The notes: a model not told the origin generated them from the letters alone. 64,000 nucleotides of DNA from Ensifer adhaerens (GCF_028993555.1 NZ_CP118611.1:124001-188000); one strand, 5' to 3'; shown: positions 8,136 to 18,131, numbered from the stretch's first letter. Translations and numbers: made by a program.

Positions 8136-11100
8136 ATGTCCAACAGCCCGCCGCTTGCCACCGCGCCTGCTTCTGTCGCTCTGCCAATGCTGATGATTTT
8201 GAGGCTATTGCAACTGTGTTTCCGCACGCCACGGCCGCTGCGAATGTTTGTCGTGGGTGTCGCGGTGATCTTAGGGTCGGCGGCTGGGGCCATGGCTGCT
8301 CCGTGCACGCCGAGCATTTCCTTTTCGAGCGTCGGTTTGACGGTCGCAAAAAACTTCAACTCCTGTGATGTCTTTTTCGACACCACTCCCCCGATCTGGG
8401 GTGGGCTGTACAAGGTACAAGGCAGCTCTTTGGACACTCAGGCTCCGATCGGGATTTTGGACGACGGTAGCTTTACCAACCCCAAATTCGACGACCCGGT
8501 TGAAACAGCAAATGCGCGCTACGGATTCACGTTCAACTCGCACACCGGCACCTATACGATCAGGCTGCTCTCCATCCGAAACCCGGTCGCAACATCGGAT
8601 ACGGTCGTACTTTACAGTGCCGATAACGGCGGGGCCATGTACAGCGGGGGCATCACGACAGCCACTCAGGCCAACATGATCTCAGTCACTCTGCCGAACG
8701 CCTTCCCGACTATCAGCAGCGTCAGCCCCACAACCGGCTCGTCAACGGGCGGAACCTCGGTAACCATCACGGGGACTGGATTTACTGGCGCCACATCCGT
8801 CAAGTTTGGCAGCGCCTCTGCGGCAAGCTTCACCGTCGACAGCGCCACCCAGATCACGGCGGTCGCGTCGGCAGGTGCGGTTGGTCCCGCGGATATTGTG
8901 GTTACGACGGGCAGCGGGACGGCGACTCTCGCGAGCGGCTTCAGCTATTTGGTTGTCCCTCCCGGCGCGCCGACGATCGGCACGGTAACGACGCTCGATC
9001 CGGATGGGGCGGAGGTCCATTTTACGCCACCGGTCGACACTGGCGGCGGGACGATCACCGAATACGTCGTCACGTCCAGTCCGCACGGCAAGACGGGTGT
9101 CGGCACCCAAAGCCCGATCGCGGTCCACGGCCTGTGGAGCGGCATCTCCTACACCTTCACGGTGACGGCGAAGAACGCGGCGGGGGCCGGTCCGGCGTCA
9201 GTCGCGTCTCAGGCGGTTGTTCCGAGAAACTATCAGCTCATCACCTTCAATCCGGGACCCCAGACTTTCGGGACGACGCCGTTCCTGTCGGCGATGAACA
9301 ATGCGGGAATACCGGTGACCTTCAGTTCGACGGCACCGGACATATGCGCGGTGACGCGGTATGGCGAGTTGACGTTCCATTCCGCGGGAACCTGCACGAT
9401 CAATGCAGACGCAGAGGGCAATGAGGCCTACCATCCAGCTCGGGTCACGCGATCGTTCGCCGTCAATCCGGCCCTGCCCAGTGCGCCAACCATCAGCACG
9501 GTAACGACGCTCGATCCGGATGGGGCCGAGGTCCATTTTACGCCACCGGTCGACACTGGCGGCGGGACGATCACCGAATACGTCGTCACGTCCAGTCCGC
9601 ACGGCAAGACGGGTGTCGGCACCGAAAGCCCGATCGCGGTCCACGGCCTGTGGAGCGGCATCTCCTACACCTTCACGGTGACGGCGAAGAACGCGGCGGG
9701 GGCCGGTCCGGCGTCAGCTGCGTCTCAGGCGGTTGTTCCGAGAAACTATCAGCTCATCACCTTCAATCCGGGACCCCAGACTTTCGGGACGACGCCGTTC
9801 CTGTCGGCGATGAACAATGCGGGAATACCGGTGACCTTCAGTTCGACGGCACCGGACATATGCGCGGTGACGCGGTATGGCGAGTTGACGTTCCATTCCG
9901 CGGGAACCTGCACGATCAATGCAGACGCAGAGGGCAATGAGGCCTACCATCCAGCTCGGGTCACGCGATCGTTCGCCGTAAATCCGGCCCTGCCCAGTGC
10001 GCCGACGATCGGCACCGCGACGGCGGGTGACACAAAGGCCGACGTCAGCTTCATAGCGCCGGCCTCATCCGGTGGCGTGCCGGTAACCTATACGGCAACG
10101 GCGAACCCCGGCGGGGCGACCGGCACCGGTGCATCAAGTCCGGTCACTGTCGCAGGACTGACAAATGGCGTCGCCTACACCTTCAGCGTGACGGCGACCA
10201 ATGCTGCTGGAACCGGCAACGCCTCGGCCGCGTCCAATTCGATCACGCCGGCGGCGGCCCAGTTCATTACCTTCGTCAATCCCGGCGTACAGAACTTTGG
10301 CACCACGCCGATCCTGACGGCGAACTCGGATTCAGGGCTGGACCCGACCTTTACGTCTATCACGGAGAACGTCTGCACGATCACGAGCAGCGGCGAACTG
10401 ACCTTCGCTTCCGCTGGCACCTGCACGATCAATGCCAACCAGCAGGGCAACGCGGCCTATCTTCCGGCTGCCCAGGTTACCCAGTCCTTCACGGTCCATC
10501 CGGTGATGCCCGGTGCTCCGCTCATTGGCAGTGCGACGGCTGGTGACACGCAGGCCACGATCACATTCACGCCACCCGCATCGGATGGCGGGTCAGCGGT
10601 CATCGACTACATCGTGACGGCCAATCCGAGCGGTGCAACCTTCACCGCTCCGTCGAGCCCCATCATCGCCACCGCACTGACCAACGGTACGGCCTACACC
10701 TTCACTGTCGCCACGAGAAACGCGGCGGGAACCGGTGCGTCTTCCGCGGCGTCGAACGCGGTAACGCCAGTCGCGGCGCAGTTCATCGCCTTCGCCAATC
10801 CAGGCTCGCAGACCGTGGGAACTGTCTCCACATTGACGGCGACGGTCAGTTCCGGCCTGACGCCTACGTTCTCCTCGAGCACGCCGAGCGTTTGCACTAT
10901 CACCGGCAGTGCGACGCTGACACCGATTGCCGTCGGTACCTGCGCGATCAGCGTCGACCAATCCGGCAATGCAGCCTATCTGGCGGCGCCGACGGTCACC
11001 CGGTCCTTTGCCGTCAACCCGCCGCTTCCAACTGTCGGCAACGCCTCGGCAACGGTCGCGGCAAACTCGACTGCCAATCCGGTCACGCTTTCGCTCTCCG

Positions 11101-13922
11101 GTGGCGCGGCCGACAGTGTTGCGGTCACCGCTGCCCCGTCGCATGGAACGGCGACCGCTTCCGGCACGTCGATCAGCTATGCGCCAGATCCCGGCTATTC
11201 CGGCTCGGATAGTTTCACCTATACGGCGACGAACGCGACCGGTACCTCGGCGCCGGCGACTGTTGCCGTCACAGTCAGCGCGCCGACCTTCGCATTCACG
11301 CCCGCCGCCGGCGCGTTGATTGTGGGAACAGTCGGAACGGCCTACAGCCAGTCGATCAGCGCGGCGAACGGCATGGCACCCTACCGTTACGCCCTTTCGA
11401 CCGGGGCGCTGCCGGCGGGCTTGCGTCTTGACGCATCGTCCGGTGCGATCACGGGAACGCCGACGACCGAAGGCACACATGGCTTCACCATCGAGGCAAC
11501 CGATGCGAACGGGGCCACCGGCTCGGTCGCCTATACGCTTGCGATTGGGCGACAGATTCCTGCCGCCGGCAACGCCTCGGCAACGGTCGCAGCAAACTCG
11601 ACTGCCAATCCGGTCACGCTTTCGCTCTCCGGTGGCGCGGCCGACAGTGTTGCGGTCACCGCCGCCCCGTCGCATGGAACGGCGACCGCTTCCGGCACGT
11701 CGATCAGCTATACACCGGATCCCGGCTATTCCGGCTCGGATAGTTTCACCTATACGGCAACGAACGCGACCGGTACCTCGGCGCCGGCGACTGTTGCCGT
11801 CACAGTCAGCGCGCCGACCTTCGCCTTCACGCCCGCCGCCGGCGCGTTGATTGTGGGAACAGTCGGAACGGCCTACAGCCAGTCGATCAGCGTGGCGAAC
11901 GGCATGGCACCCTACCGTTACGCCGTTTCAACCGGCGGGCTGCCGGCGGGCTTGCGTCTTGACGCATCGTCCGGCGCGATCACGGGAACGCCGACGACCG
12001 AAGGCGCCCATGGCTTCACGATAGAGGCAACCGATGCGAACGGGGCCATCGGCTCGGCCACCTACACGGTTGCGATCGGCAGGCAGATTCCTGTCGCCGG
12101 CAACGTCTCCGCAACGGTCGCGGCAGACTCGACAGCCAATTCGGTCACGCTTTCGCTCTCCGGTGGCGCGGCCGACAGTGTTGCGGTCACCTCCACCCCG
12201 TCGCATGGGACGGCCACTGCTTCCGGCACGACAATCAGCTATGCGCCGGATCCCGGTTACTCCGGTGCAGACAGCTTTACGTATACGGCGACCAACACGT
12301 CCGGCACTTCGGCACCAGCGACGGTGAGTATTGCCGTCGTGGCGTCGAAGCTCACTTTCTTGCCAGCGGGCGGCGATCTGCCTGATGCTATGGCGGGAGA
12401 AGCCTATTCGACAATGGTGACCGCCAAGGGTGGCCGGGGAGGCATTCTATACAGCCACTCGCGCGGCGAGTTGCCGAAGGGCATGATACTGAACGTGTCC
12501 ACGGGCGAACTCACCGGCCCGCTGCCCGCTGACGCCGAAGTCAAAACCTATAGCTTCGCGATCGCGGCTCGCGATGTGCTTGGCAATACCGGTGAGGCGA
12601 GCTATCGGCTGACGGTCAAGGCGCGGGGGGTCACTGTGACAAACCGCTCCTACACACTCCAGGAAGGTGAAGCGCCACGTAACGTCTACCTGAACGCTGG
12701 TGCGACAGGCGGACCGTTCACCGGCGCCGGAATCGCCTTTGTGAGGCCCTCCAATGCCGGAAAAGCCGAGATCATTGAAGGCGAACTTGCGGCAAATGGG
12801 GCCTTCGTACCGGTTGGTTACTACCTGAAATTCACGCCCAATCCCGGCTTCTTCGGGACGGCGGTCGTCGGCTACAGGTTGGAAAGTGCCCTCGGCGCAT
12901 CCAATACGGGCACGATCAGCTATGCGATTGTGCACGACGGTGAGAAGGTCGCAGCGGAGATCGACGGGCTGGTGAAAGACTTCGTGCGAACAAGGCAGAA
13001 TCTGCTGTCGACAGCGATTGAGGTGCCGGGCCTGATCGAGCGCCGCAAGATGGGCCGCGCAGGCAGCGACCCGATCTCGACCAGAATGTCGCCCTCGCAA
13101 GACGGAATGACCCTCGGCTTTTCGACCAGCCTGGCTCAGCTTCGTTCTGCCGATGAGGGGGGCGAGGACATGGCGGCAATGTCCCCGTTCAATATCTGGA
13201 TCGACGGCACTGTAGCGGTGCACAAACGTGACGAGAATGGCGGACGCTGGGGTAGTTTCGGTCTCATCTCTGCCGGCGCCGACTATCTGCTGTCGGAGAA
13301 GGCGCTGATCGGCCTGTCATTCCACTTCGACCGCATGACTGATCCGACCGACGCCGATGCGGAACTGACCGGTAACGGCTGGCTGGCCGGCCCCTATGCC
13401 TCGTTCGAGCTTGGCTCCGGTGTATTCCTCGACACCAGCCTGCTTTACGGCGGCTCCTGGAACGACGTCGACACGGAATATTTCGACGGCTCGTTCGATA
13501 CGAGCCGTGTCATGTGGGACACGAAGCTGCAGGGGCAGTGGCAGCTCGGGGACGCAACCGTCCTCACTCCCGCGCTGCGTGCCGTCTTCCTCAACGAGAA
13601 AGTCGACGACTACAGCGCCTCGAACGACGACGGCACCAGAATCGATCTGCAAGGGTTCACGCAAGATCAGCTGCGGTTCAGCGTCGGGGCGGAACTGGAG
13701 CGGGCCTATCGGGTCGAAAACGGTCTGCTGCTGAGGCCCCGCTTCGGCGGCACGGCCGGATTTGCCGCGTTGGACAATAGCGGTGCGTTCGGAACAGTCA
13801 GCGCCGGGCTGAACCTCTCCAACGCCCTCAACTGGGATTTCGACTTCTCGCTGCTCTATGGGATCGAAAGCGAGGGCGAGCAGACGGTTGGAGCGAAGGC
13901 CGGCGTCCATGTGCGTTTCTGA
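8136..13922 (+). CDS. Large autotransporter adhesin with IPT/TIG, Fn3 and Ig-like repeats
   Basis: 1,928 residues. A long signal peptide (Met35/37 region, VVGVAVILGSAAGAMA cleaved near residue 55) follows a basic extension. The passenger has an IPT/TIG domain (~190-270), four Fn3-like domains each followed by a TFGTTP...CTI...AGTCTINA module (~275-960), then cadherin/Ig-like repeats (ATVAANSTANPVTLSLSGG, and putative-Ig PAGLRLDASSGAITGTP). The last ~270 residues form a 12-strand autotransporter barrel ending in the typical Phe (HVRF). Type Va secretion to the cell surface is expected, with adhesion the usual role. The start is uncertain: there is only a weak ribosome site at 8136. Confidence 0.9.
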   Translation: MSNSPPLATAPASVALPMLMILRLLQLCFRTPRPLRMFVVGVAVILGSAAGAMAAPCTPSISFSSVGLTVAKNFNSCDVFFDTTPPIWGGLYKVQGSSLDTQAPIGILDDGSFTNPKFDDPVETANARYGFTFNSHTGTYTIRLLSIRNPVATSDTVVLYSADNGGAMYSGGITTATQANMISVTLPNAFPTISSVSPTTGSSTGGTSVTITGTGFTGATSVKFGSASAASFTVDSATQITAVASAGAVGPADIVVTTGSGTATLASGFSYLVVPPGAPTIGTVTTLDPDGAEVHFTPPVDTGGGTITEYVVTSSPHGKTGVGTQSPIAVHGLWSGISYTFTVTAKNAAGAGPASVASQAVVPRNYQLITFNPGPQTFGTTPFLSAMNNAGIPVTFSSTAPDICAVTRYGELTFHSAGTCTINADAEGNEAYHPARVTRSFAVNPALPSAPTISTVTTLDPDGAEVHFTPPVDTGGGTITEYVVTSSPHGKTGVGTESPIAVHGLWSGISYTFTVTAKNAAGAGPASAASQAVVPRNYQLITFNPGPQTFGTTPFLSAMNNAGIPVTFSSTAPDICAVTRYGELTFHSAGTCTINADAEGNEAYHPARVTRSFAVNPALPSAPTIGTATAGDTKADVSFIAPASSGGVPVTYTATANPGGATGTGASSPVTVAGLTNGVAYTFSVTATNAAGTGNASAASNSITPAAAQFITFVNPGVQNFGTTPILTANSDSGLDPTFTSITENVCTITSSGELTFASAGTCTINANQQGNAAYLPAAQVTQSFTVHPVMPGAPLIGSATAGDTQATITFTPPASDGGSAVIDYIVTANPSGATFTAPSSPIIATALTNGTAYTFTVATRNAAGTGASSAASNAVTPVAAQFIAFANPGSQTVGTVSTLTATVSSGLTPTFSSSTPSVCTITGSATLTPIAVGTCAISVDQSGNAAYLAAPTVTRSFAVNPPLPTVGNASATVAANSTANPVTLSLSGGAADSVAVTAAPSHGTATASGTSISYAPDPGYSGSDSFTYTATNATGTSAPATVAVTVSAPTFAFTPAAGALIVGTVGTAYSQSISAANGMAPYRYALSTGALPAGLRLDASSGAITGTPTTEGTHGFTIEATDANGATGSVAYTLAIGRQIPAAGNASATVAANSTANPVTLSLSGGAADSVAVTAAPSHGTATASGTSISYTPDPGYSGSDSFTYTATNATGTSAPATVAVTVSAPTFAFTPAAGALIVGTVGTAYSQSISVANGMAPYRYAVSTGGLPAGLRLDASSGAITGTPTTEGAHGFTIEATDANGAIGSATYTVAIGRQIPVAGNVSATVAADSTANSVTLSLSGGAADSVAVTSTPSHGTATASGTTISYAPDPGYSGADSFTYTATNTSGTSAPATVSIAVVASKLTFLPAGGDLPDAMAGEAYSTMVTAKGGRGGILYSHSRGELPKGMILNVSTGELTGPLPADAEVKTYSFAIAARDVLGNTGEASYRLTVKARGVTVTNRSYTLQEGEAPRNVYLNAGATGGPFTGAGIAFVRPSNAGKAEIIEGELAANGAFVPVGYYLKFTPNPGFFGTAVVGYRLESALGASNTGTISYAIVHDGEKVAAEIDGLVKDFVRTRQNLLSTAIEVPGLIERRKMGRAGSDPISTRMSPSQDGMTLGFSTSLAQLRSADEGGEDMAAMSPFNIWIDGTVAVHKRDENGGRWGSFGLISAGADYLLSEKALIGLSFHFDRMTDPTDADAELTGNGWLAGPYASFELGSGVFLDTSLLYGGSWNDVDTEYFDGSFDTSRVMWDTKLQGQWQLGDATVLTPALRAVFLNEKVDDYSASNDDGTRIDLQGFTQDQLRFSVGAELERAYRVENGLLLRPRFGGTAGFAALDNSGAFGTVSAGLNLSNALNWDFDFSLLYGIESEGEQTVGAKAGVHVRF
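8969..10000 (+). repeat. Two tandem 516-bp repeats inside the autotransporter gene
   Basis: Copy 1 (~8969-9484) and copy 2 (~9485-10000) differ at only a handful of bases by eye. Each encodes one Fn3 domain plus one TFGTTP module (172 residues). The period is divisible by three, so gain or loss keeps the frame. The near identity at synonymous sites points to a recent duplication or gene conversion. Confidence 0.9.
11032..12345 (+). repeat. 531-bp tandem repeats (two full, one partial) in the autotransporter gene
   Basis: Copies begin near 11032, 11563 and 12094, a period of 531 bp or 177 residues. Each carries an Ig-like domain (SYAPDPGYSGSDSFTYTATN) followed by a putative-Ig domain (PAGLRLDASSGAITGTPTTEG). 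The third copy stops after its first ~250 bp. Copies 1 and 2 are nearly identical. Confidence 0.9.
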
Positions 13923-14545
13923 TTGATGCTTGGTGGCGTTCGGTCGTCGTCGCTTGTGGCACAGTGCAGTAGGCTCTGCTGCCGCGATCTGCCGAACCGC
14001 AACTTCGAACTTCGGCCAGTGCGCAACATCGATCGCAAGATCGGGCTGGGCGTTGCCCGGAATACAGGGGACTCGGCAGCATCGAGGGATGATATCGTTG
14101 ACATTGCCCGGTCGCTGGCGCGGCCGGGAAGATGAGAAGCCCGGCAAAGCCGGCCGTCCTCGAATGACCTGCGATTGGCCTTTCACAAATGCTTGAGCCT
14201 CCGCAGGGGCGGAGGCTCAAGCGATACGCACGTCTTTTGAAATGGAGAGATTTGAAATGGAGGAACTGCGCGGCAATAAAACCAGCACGAATCTCTTCTC
14301 TAACGTGTGCTTTGTGGTAGCGCAATTACAGGTATATTGTCGCAAGCGCGATGATCGAAATCAATAAATTTTTAAGGTATTTGACTAATCAATTCGAGTT
14401 AGGCAAGCACGCGCCCACGCCCCGAGAGTATGCCACTCGGTTGCTTGAACCCCAGCAGAAGCATGTCGCGCCTGTTTCGGTAGGCTGGCCGAAATCCTGC
14501 TTCGGGTTTGTTTCGCGCTCTGTGTCGTCGATCGCTGCGGTGGTG
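13923..14545. other. Intergenic region without recognised gene
   Basis: 623 bp between the autotransporter and a minus-strand membrane protein gene. It holds the strong hairpin at 14191-14222 and a 12-bp direct repeat TTTGAAATGGAG at 14236-14247 and 14251-14262. No convincing reading frame on either strand. Confidence 0.6.
14191..14222. terminator. Strong hairpin, probable transcription end
   Basis: A perfect 14-bp stem (GCTTGAGCCTCCGC / GCGGAGGCTCAAGC) closes a 4-base AGGG loop. There is no T-run on either side, so it is not a canonical intrinsic terminator. It could stop or stabilise the autotransporter mRNA ending 270 bp upstream. Confidence 0.5.
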
Positions 14546-15166
14546 TCAGGCCGTGATGCCCGCACACCTCTTGCTCCTGTCGCGCATGACAAGTGTGGCG
14601 ATGAAAAAGGCCTGAACCAACAACACCGCGTAGCCCCCAAGTATGATCCCGCACGGCACCACGAAATTCAGTTGCGGCGCAGCGCCGATAATGACTGGCA
14701 CGCTCCAGGAGACAAGCGAAATCACCCCACATCCGATCAGCGCGGTCTTCGTGACGGGCTTGATCTCCGAGAGGAGCGCGGAGCCAATCTGGCGGCGAAT
14801 GAACGGTATGACAAAGCGATGGACGGCGAGACCGTTGACCGTGAGAATGCTGACGATCGTCACCTTCGCCCAAATCTTCGGATTCAACAGTTTCTCGGGT
14901 TCGGTCATTTGATAGAGCAGGAGAAATCCCAACCCGGAGGCCCAGAGCAACAGTAGCCCGGCCGCGATAAACCGGCTGATCCATTCGACGTGCCCGACGA
15001 GTTCCGCGGTGACGACCATCCGACGATAGCGCGACAACATCAGATCAAGAAACACCGCGCCGCCGAGCCCGAGAACCAGGCCCGAGAAATGGATGAGCCG
15101 TAACGATGTTCGGATGTATGAGGCCAGTTGCGGTGCTGACGACAAAGAAAGATCCAGAACACCCAT
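14546..15166 (-). CDS. Integral membrane protein of unknown function
   Basis: 206 residues from the ATG at 15166, chosen because GGAGGAG lies 7 bp upstream; the frame is open to 15220. About six hydrophobic helices, including LIHFSGLVLGLGGAVFLDLML near the N-terminus (location given as residues 18-38), FIAAGLLLLWASGLGFLLL, TALIGCGVISLVSWSVPVI and a C-terminal helix ending in ATLVMRDRSKR. The first helix has a conserved-looking His (RLIHFSG). Inner membrane expected. I do not recognise the family. No operon partner; it is followed by non-coding DNA on both sides. Confidence 0.7.
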   Translation of the reverse strand: MGVLDLSLSSAPQLASYIRTSLRLIHFSGLVLGLGGAVFLDLMLSRYRRMVVTAELVGHVEWISRFIAAGLLLLWASGLGFLLLYQMTEPEKLLNPKIWAKVTIVSILTVNGLAVHRFVIPFIRRQIGSALLSEIKPVTKTALIGCGVISLVSWSVPVIIGAAPQLNFVVPCGIILGGYAVLLVQAFFIATLVMRDRSKRCAGITA

Positions 15167-15357
15167 TCCCAACTCCTCCAAGAAAACGCGCGAGTGCCTT
15201 CGCACCCCGAAACAGGGCACGTCCGTGTGTGCGGACTGTCGTGATTCTCTGCTCCAGTTGCGATCGGGACCGCGTCTCGAAGCACGGTCGTTCTATGAAA
15301 TGGTGAGTTCTTCTGTCAAGTATATAGCTGTGCTAATTCAGCGATTTATAGATTGAG

Positions 15358-15625
15358 GCCATCACCCGTATCATTTTGAGTTTACGAAGAAGGACGGGCA
15401 TCCGGTCGGACTTGCCTCAAGTCAAGACAACTTGATGGTCTTTATAGGCCTGATGCCGATGAATGGGCAGCTGCTGTTCAGCGCATGCGGGATGCTGGGT
15501 TCTTACCTGTCCCGTCGTTCAATCCCTTTGGGGATCGCAACGGGAAAACCTTTGAGGACCCTGACGGCTACCGAACAGTTTTGCAGAATGCGGCGTGGCG
15601 ACAGAGCAGTGCGCCTTCCGAATGA
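15358..15625 (+). pseudogene. VOC/glyoxalase-family gene remnant with frameshift
   Basis: Two frames join to give the end of a VOC-family protein. YHFEFTKKDGHPVGLASSQD is read from 15369, then after a shift near 15443 YRPDADEWAAAVQRMRDAGF continues, followed by FNPFGDRNGKTFEDPDGYR and VVLQNAAW-like ending VLQNAAW, with a stop at 15623-15625. The first half of the gene is missing and a stop lies just upstream, so it is a truncated and frameshifted pseudogene. Confidence 0.75.
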
Positions 15626-15714
15626 CCACAGTTGGCGTATGCGGGCTATTGCCGCCCAATTCATGTCTTCATTGGGTTTGGAGCTTCCAGATGGTGCAAC
15701 GGGCGGGAACTCAG

Positions 15715-15854
15715 CCCGACAGGTGGATGCGCCGAAGCGATTCCGATCATCACGAGCGGTGGGGCCGCACTTCGGGTTGACGCCGAAGAAATATCAATCG
15801 GGTGAGACCAGTCATTGCGGCCGCAGTCCAAAAGGACATGGGTTCTGTGTCTGA
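15715..15854 (+). mobile_element. IS110-family transposase fragment
   Basis: A ~45-residue stretch reading VDAPKRFRSSRAVGPHFGLT then PKKYQSGET matches the conserved C-terminal (transposase_20) region of IS110/IS1111 elements. It breaks off after GETSHCGRSPKG with a stop at 15852-15854. No other part of the element or its ends is visible, so it is a decayed relic. Its position beside the VOC remnant marks an old insertion or recombination site. Confidence 0.7.
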
Positions 15855-15965
15855 ACCCGCCTTGGAATCGAACCACCGGCTTGGGTCCGCAGAGGGCGGG
15901 TACACCGCCGTCTGCGCCCTTGTCTCGATTGTTCAACCCGGACGACGCTAAATCGCATTCGCACA

Positions 15966-16934
15966 TCAGGGAACTAGCAGCAGCTTGCCAATTGTCTTTC
16001 GGCTGGCCATGTCCTCGTGCGCCCTGGCAGCATCGTTGAGAGGATAGCTGCCTCCCGACGTGACCTTCAGAGATCCCTCCTTGATCCAGTCGAAGAGCCG
16101 ACCGGCACGCTCGCGAAGCAGTTCCGGCGAGTGGATGTGGTCGAAGAAGACGCCATAGCCGATCTTGACGCTCTTCGGCAGGCCCATGATATCGAGCGGG
16201 CCTGGGCCACCCAGCACGGGGCCGTACCAGCAGAGGGTTCCTGATCGCCGCAGTACTTCGAGCGACGCTTTGAAAGTCTTGGGGCCGGAACCGTCATACA
16301 CCACATCAACGCCACGACCACCCGTCCAGCGGATCACCTCGTCGGCAAAGTCTCCGTCACGATCGATGATCACATGCTCGGCGCCGGCGTCTTTCGCGAT
16401 CGCGACCTTGTCTTTCGATGACACGCGTCCGATGACGCGGCCGCCCCTGAGCTTGATGATCTGGGTGAGGAGCAGGCCGACACCGCCCGCTGCTGCGTGA
16501 ACCAGCGCGATGTCCCCAGGTTGGATGGGATAGAAATCGGTGGCAAAGTGGCTGGCGGTCAGGCCCTGCATCATGACGGACGCGGCCGTTCGATCATCGA
16601 TGAAGTCGGGAATTTTGACGAGGGACGTTGCCGGGATCGATAGCTGCTCGGCATAGCTTCCGGGGGAGTAGACCCAGGCGACGCGATCGCCGACCGCAAG
16701 ACCCGTGACGCCGTCGCCAACGCTGAGCACACGGCCGGCACCCTCGACGCCAAGCACTTTCGGGTTCGGGATTTCCGTCCAGGCCATGCCCTGCCGAACG
16801 CCGATATCCATGAAGTTCACGCCCGCCAGGCTAACCTCGACGAGAGCGTGTCCGGCCGTTACCACCGGCTCCGGGCGCTCGACGAATTCCATGACGTCGC
16901 AACCGCCGATGCCGTTCATGATCACTGCTTTCAT
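15966..16934 (-). CDS. Zinc-independent NADPH:quinone oxidoreductase (MDR superfamily)
   Basis: 322 residues. N-terminal GroES-like domain (GVEGAGRVLSVGDGV, VGDRVAWVY) and Rossmann domain with the nucleotide-binding AAAGGVGLLLTQIIKLRGG near residue 150. There are no structural-zinc cysteines, which places it with quinone oxidoreductases (QOR/crotonyl-reductase group) that reduce quinones or enones with NADPH. Cytoplasmic. The ATG at 16934 is preceded by AAGGAAC. The TetR-type regulator gene lies 53 bp upstream on the same strand, suggesting a two-gene stress or detoxification unit in which the regulator represses its own operon. Confidence 0.88.
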   Translation of the reverse strand: MKAVIMNGIGGCDVMEFVERPEPVVTAGHALVEVSLAGVNFMDIGVRQGMAWTEIPNPKVLGVEGAGRVLSVGDGVTGLAVGDRVAWVYSPGSYAEQLSIPATSLVKIPDFIDDRTAASVMMQGLTASHFATDFYPIQPGDIALVHAAAGGVGLLLTQIIKLRGGRVIGRVSSKDKVAIAKDAGAEHVIIDRDGDFADEVIRWTGGRGVDVVYDGSGPKTFKASLEVLRRSGTLCWYGPVLGGPGPLDIMGLPKSVKIGYGVFFDHIHSPELLRERAGRLFDWIKEGSLKVTSGGSYPLNDAARAHEDMASRKTIGKLLLVP

Positions 16935-16987
16935 GTTAGTTCCTTTCTTGACTAATCGTTCCAGAATTATGCAAAATTTTTTGGATG

Positions 16988-17554
16988 CTACCGGATCGCA
17001 CGGAGCGCCAGTCGCCCAAGAGATTCCAACTCCTGGCGAGCGGCACCCCCACGGGCAGCAATTCGGATGCCAGCGATGCTGGCAATGAGGAAACCGGCGA
17101 CGGCCTCCGCCGGCAGCGAATTTTCAACTTCGCTTTCGACCTGAGCCTGCTTGATGCATTCCATTGTCGCTTTCCTCAAGCGATTGTCGGCAGCACGATG
17201 AAGCGCGTTGAGCTCGGGCCGGCTCTGTCCGAACTCACAGATCGAGTTCACACCGAGGCAGGCAAGGTGGGCGCGCTCCACCACTTGCTCGATCATTGCC
17301 GCGATCCCGTCGATGGCCCGCGGCTTGCTACGCAACATCGCCGCGTGGGCTTCAGTTTCTTCGAACACATAACGTTCCACCGCCAATCGGTAGAGTGCCC
17401 ATTTGTCGCCGAAGGTGTCGTAGAGGCTTTGCCGTCCGATCTTCATGGCGCGCACCAACATCTCGGTCGATGTGCCCTCGAACCCGTGTTCGCGAAACAC
17501 GTCGATTGCGGCAGCCACTGCCTTGTCTTTGTCGAATTCCTTGCTGCGTGCCAT
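16988..17554 (-). CDS. TetR/AcrR-family transcriptional regulator
   Basis: 188 residues from the ATG at 17554 (MARSKEFDKDKAVAAAIDVF); the frame is open further but the family normally starts here. The helix-turn-helix TSTEMLVRAMKIGRQSLYDTFGDK at residues ~27-50 (given as location) is typical. The C-terminal ligand domain has the LACLGVNSICEFG segment seen in TetR_C regulators of oxidoreductase genes. It is followed on the same strand by the quinone oxidoreductase gene, its probable target. The inducer is unknown. Confidence 0.88.
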   Translation of the reverse strand: MARSKEFDKDKAVAAAIDVFREHGFEGTSTEMLVRAMKIGRQSLYDTFGDKWALYRLAVERYVFEETEAHAAMLRSKPRAIDGIAAMIEQVVERAHLACLGVNSICEFGQSRPELNALHRAADNRLRKATMECIKQAQVESEVENSLPAEAVAGFLIASIAGIRIAARGGAARQELESLGRLALRAIR

Positions 17555-17779
17555 CACCGTGAGATAGTTATTCTGGAACGATCTGTCAAGAAAAGACGCT
17601 CGCCGCTTCTGCCGCGCAATCTGACACACCGCTCAGGCCCGGATCGACACTGAATTCGACCCTTAGAAAGTTGTCGCCGGTTTCGTCATTCCCGACAGTG
17701 ACAGTTGCAGCTCTCCAACCAACAACCATCGACGCCTTGATGATGTCGTGCCCGGCTGCTCGCCATCGCCCAAGGGCCG

Positions 17780-18026
17780 ACCGCGGCCGACGAGATCGGG
17801 CTTAAGGAGCATGACCGGCTGGTGTTGGCGCGGAAAATGATGGAGCGGAGGCTGACAGGTCGACGCATCTCGTCGAAACCGCCGGAACGGATCGAGTTGG
17901 TCTCGACCGGTATGGTTCACCAAGGCGTTCGACGTTACATCGAAGGCAGCCCGCCGGATCGTCGGCGAGCTTGGCTTGCGGGAAATGACGGGGAGGGGGA
18001 GGTTTCGCGCGCGGGGCGTCCTGTAA
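17780..18026 (+). pseudogene. DUF1612 helix-turn-helix protein remnant (rhizobial plasmid family)
   Basis: The C-terminal third of a DUF1612/HTH protein is readable across two frames. GLKEHDRLVLARKMMERRLT then GRRISSKPPERIELVSTGMV are in one frame. After a shift near 17913, WFTKAFDVTSKAARRIVGEL and GLREMTGRGRFRARGVL are in another, with the stop at 18024-18026. The intact family, as I recall it, ends in the same GLREMTGRGR...WGIL. The rest of the gene is missing. I know it mainly from Rhizobiaceae replicons, often beside mobile DNA. Confidence 0.7.
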
Positions 18027-18131
18027 CGGTGGCGAGTACCGAAATCCTGCCGCGGTATGCTCGCGAATGGAGCGGGATGCGGCGCAAATACCATCGATGT
18101 CCCGCACCCCGCTTTGCTGATCCCGAGAAGG

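Noticed and set aside
14191..14222. Canonical rho-independent terminator
   Set aside because: The stem is perfect but neither side has a T-run; kept only as a hairpin of uncertain role.
14351..14956. 201-codon plus-strand frame opposite the membrane protein gene
   Set aside because: Shadow of the minus-strand gene, which has a clear ribosome site and membrane helices; the plus frame has highly charged, non-protein-like composition.
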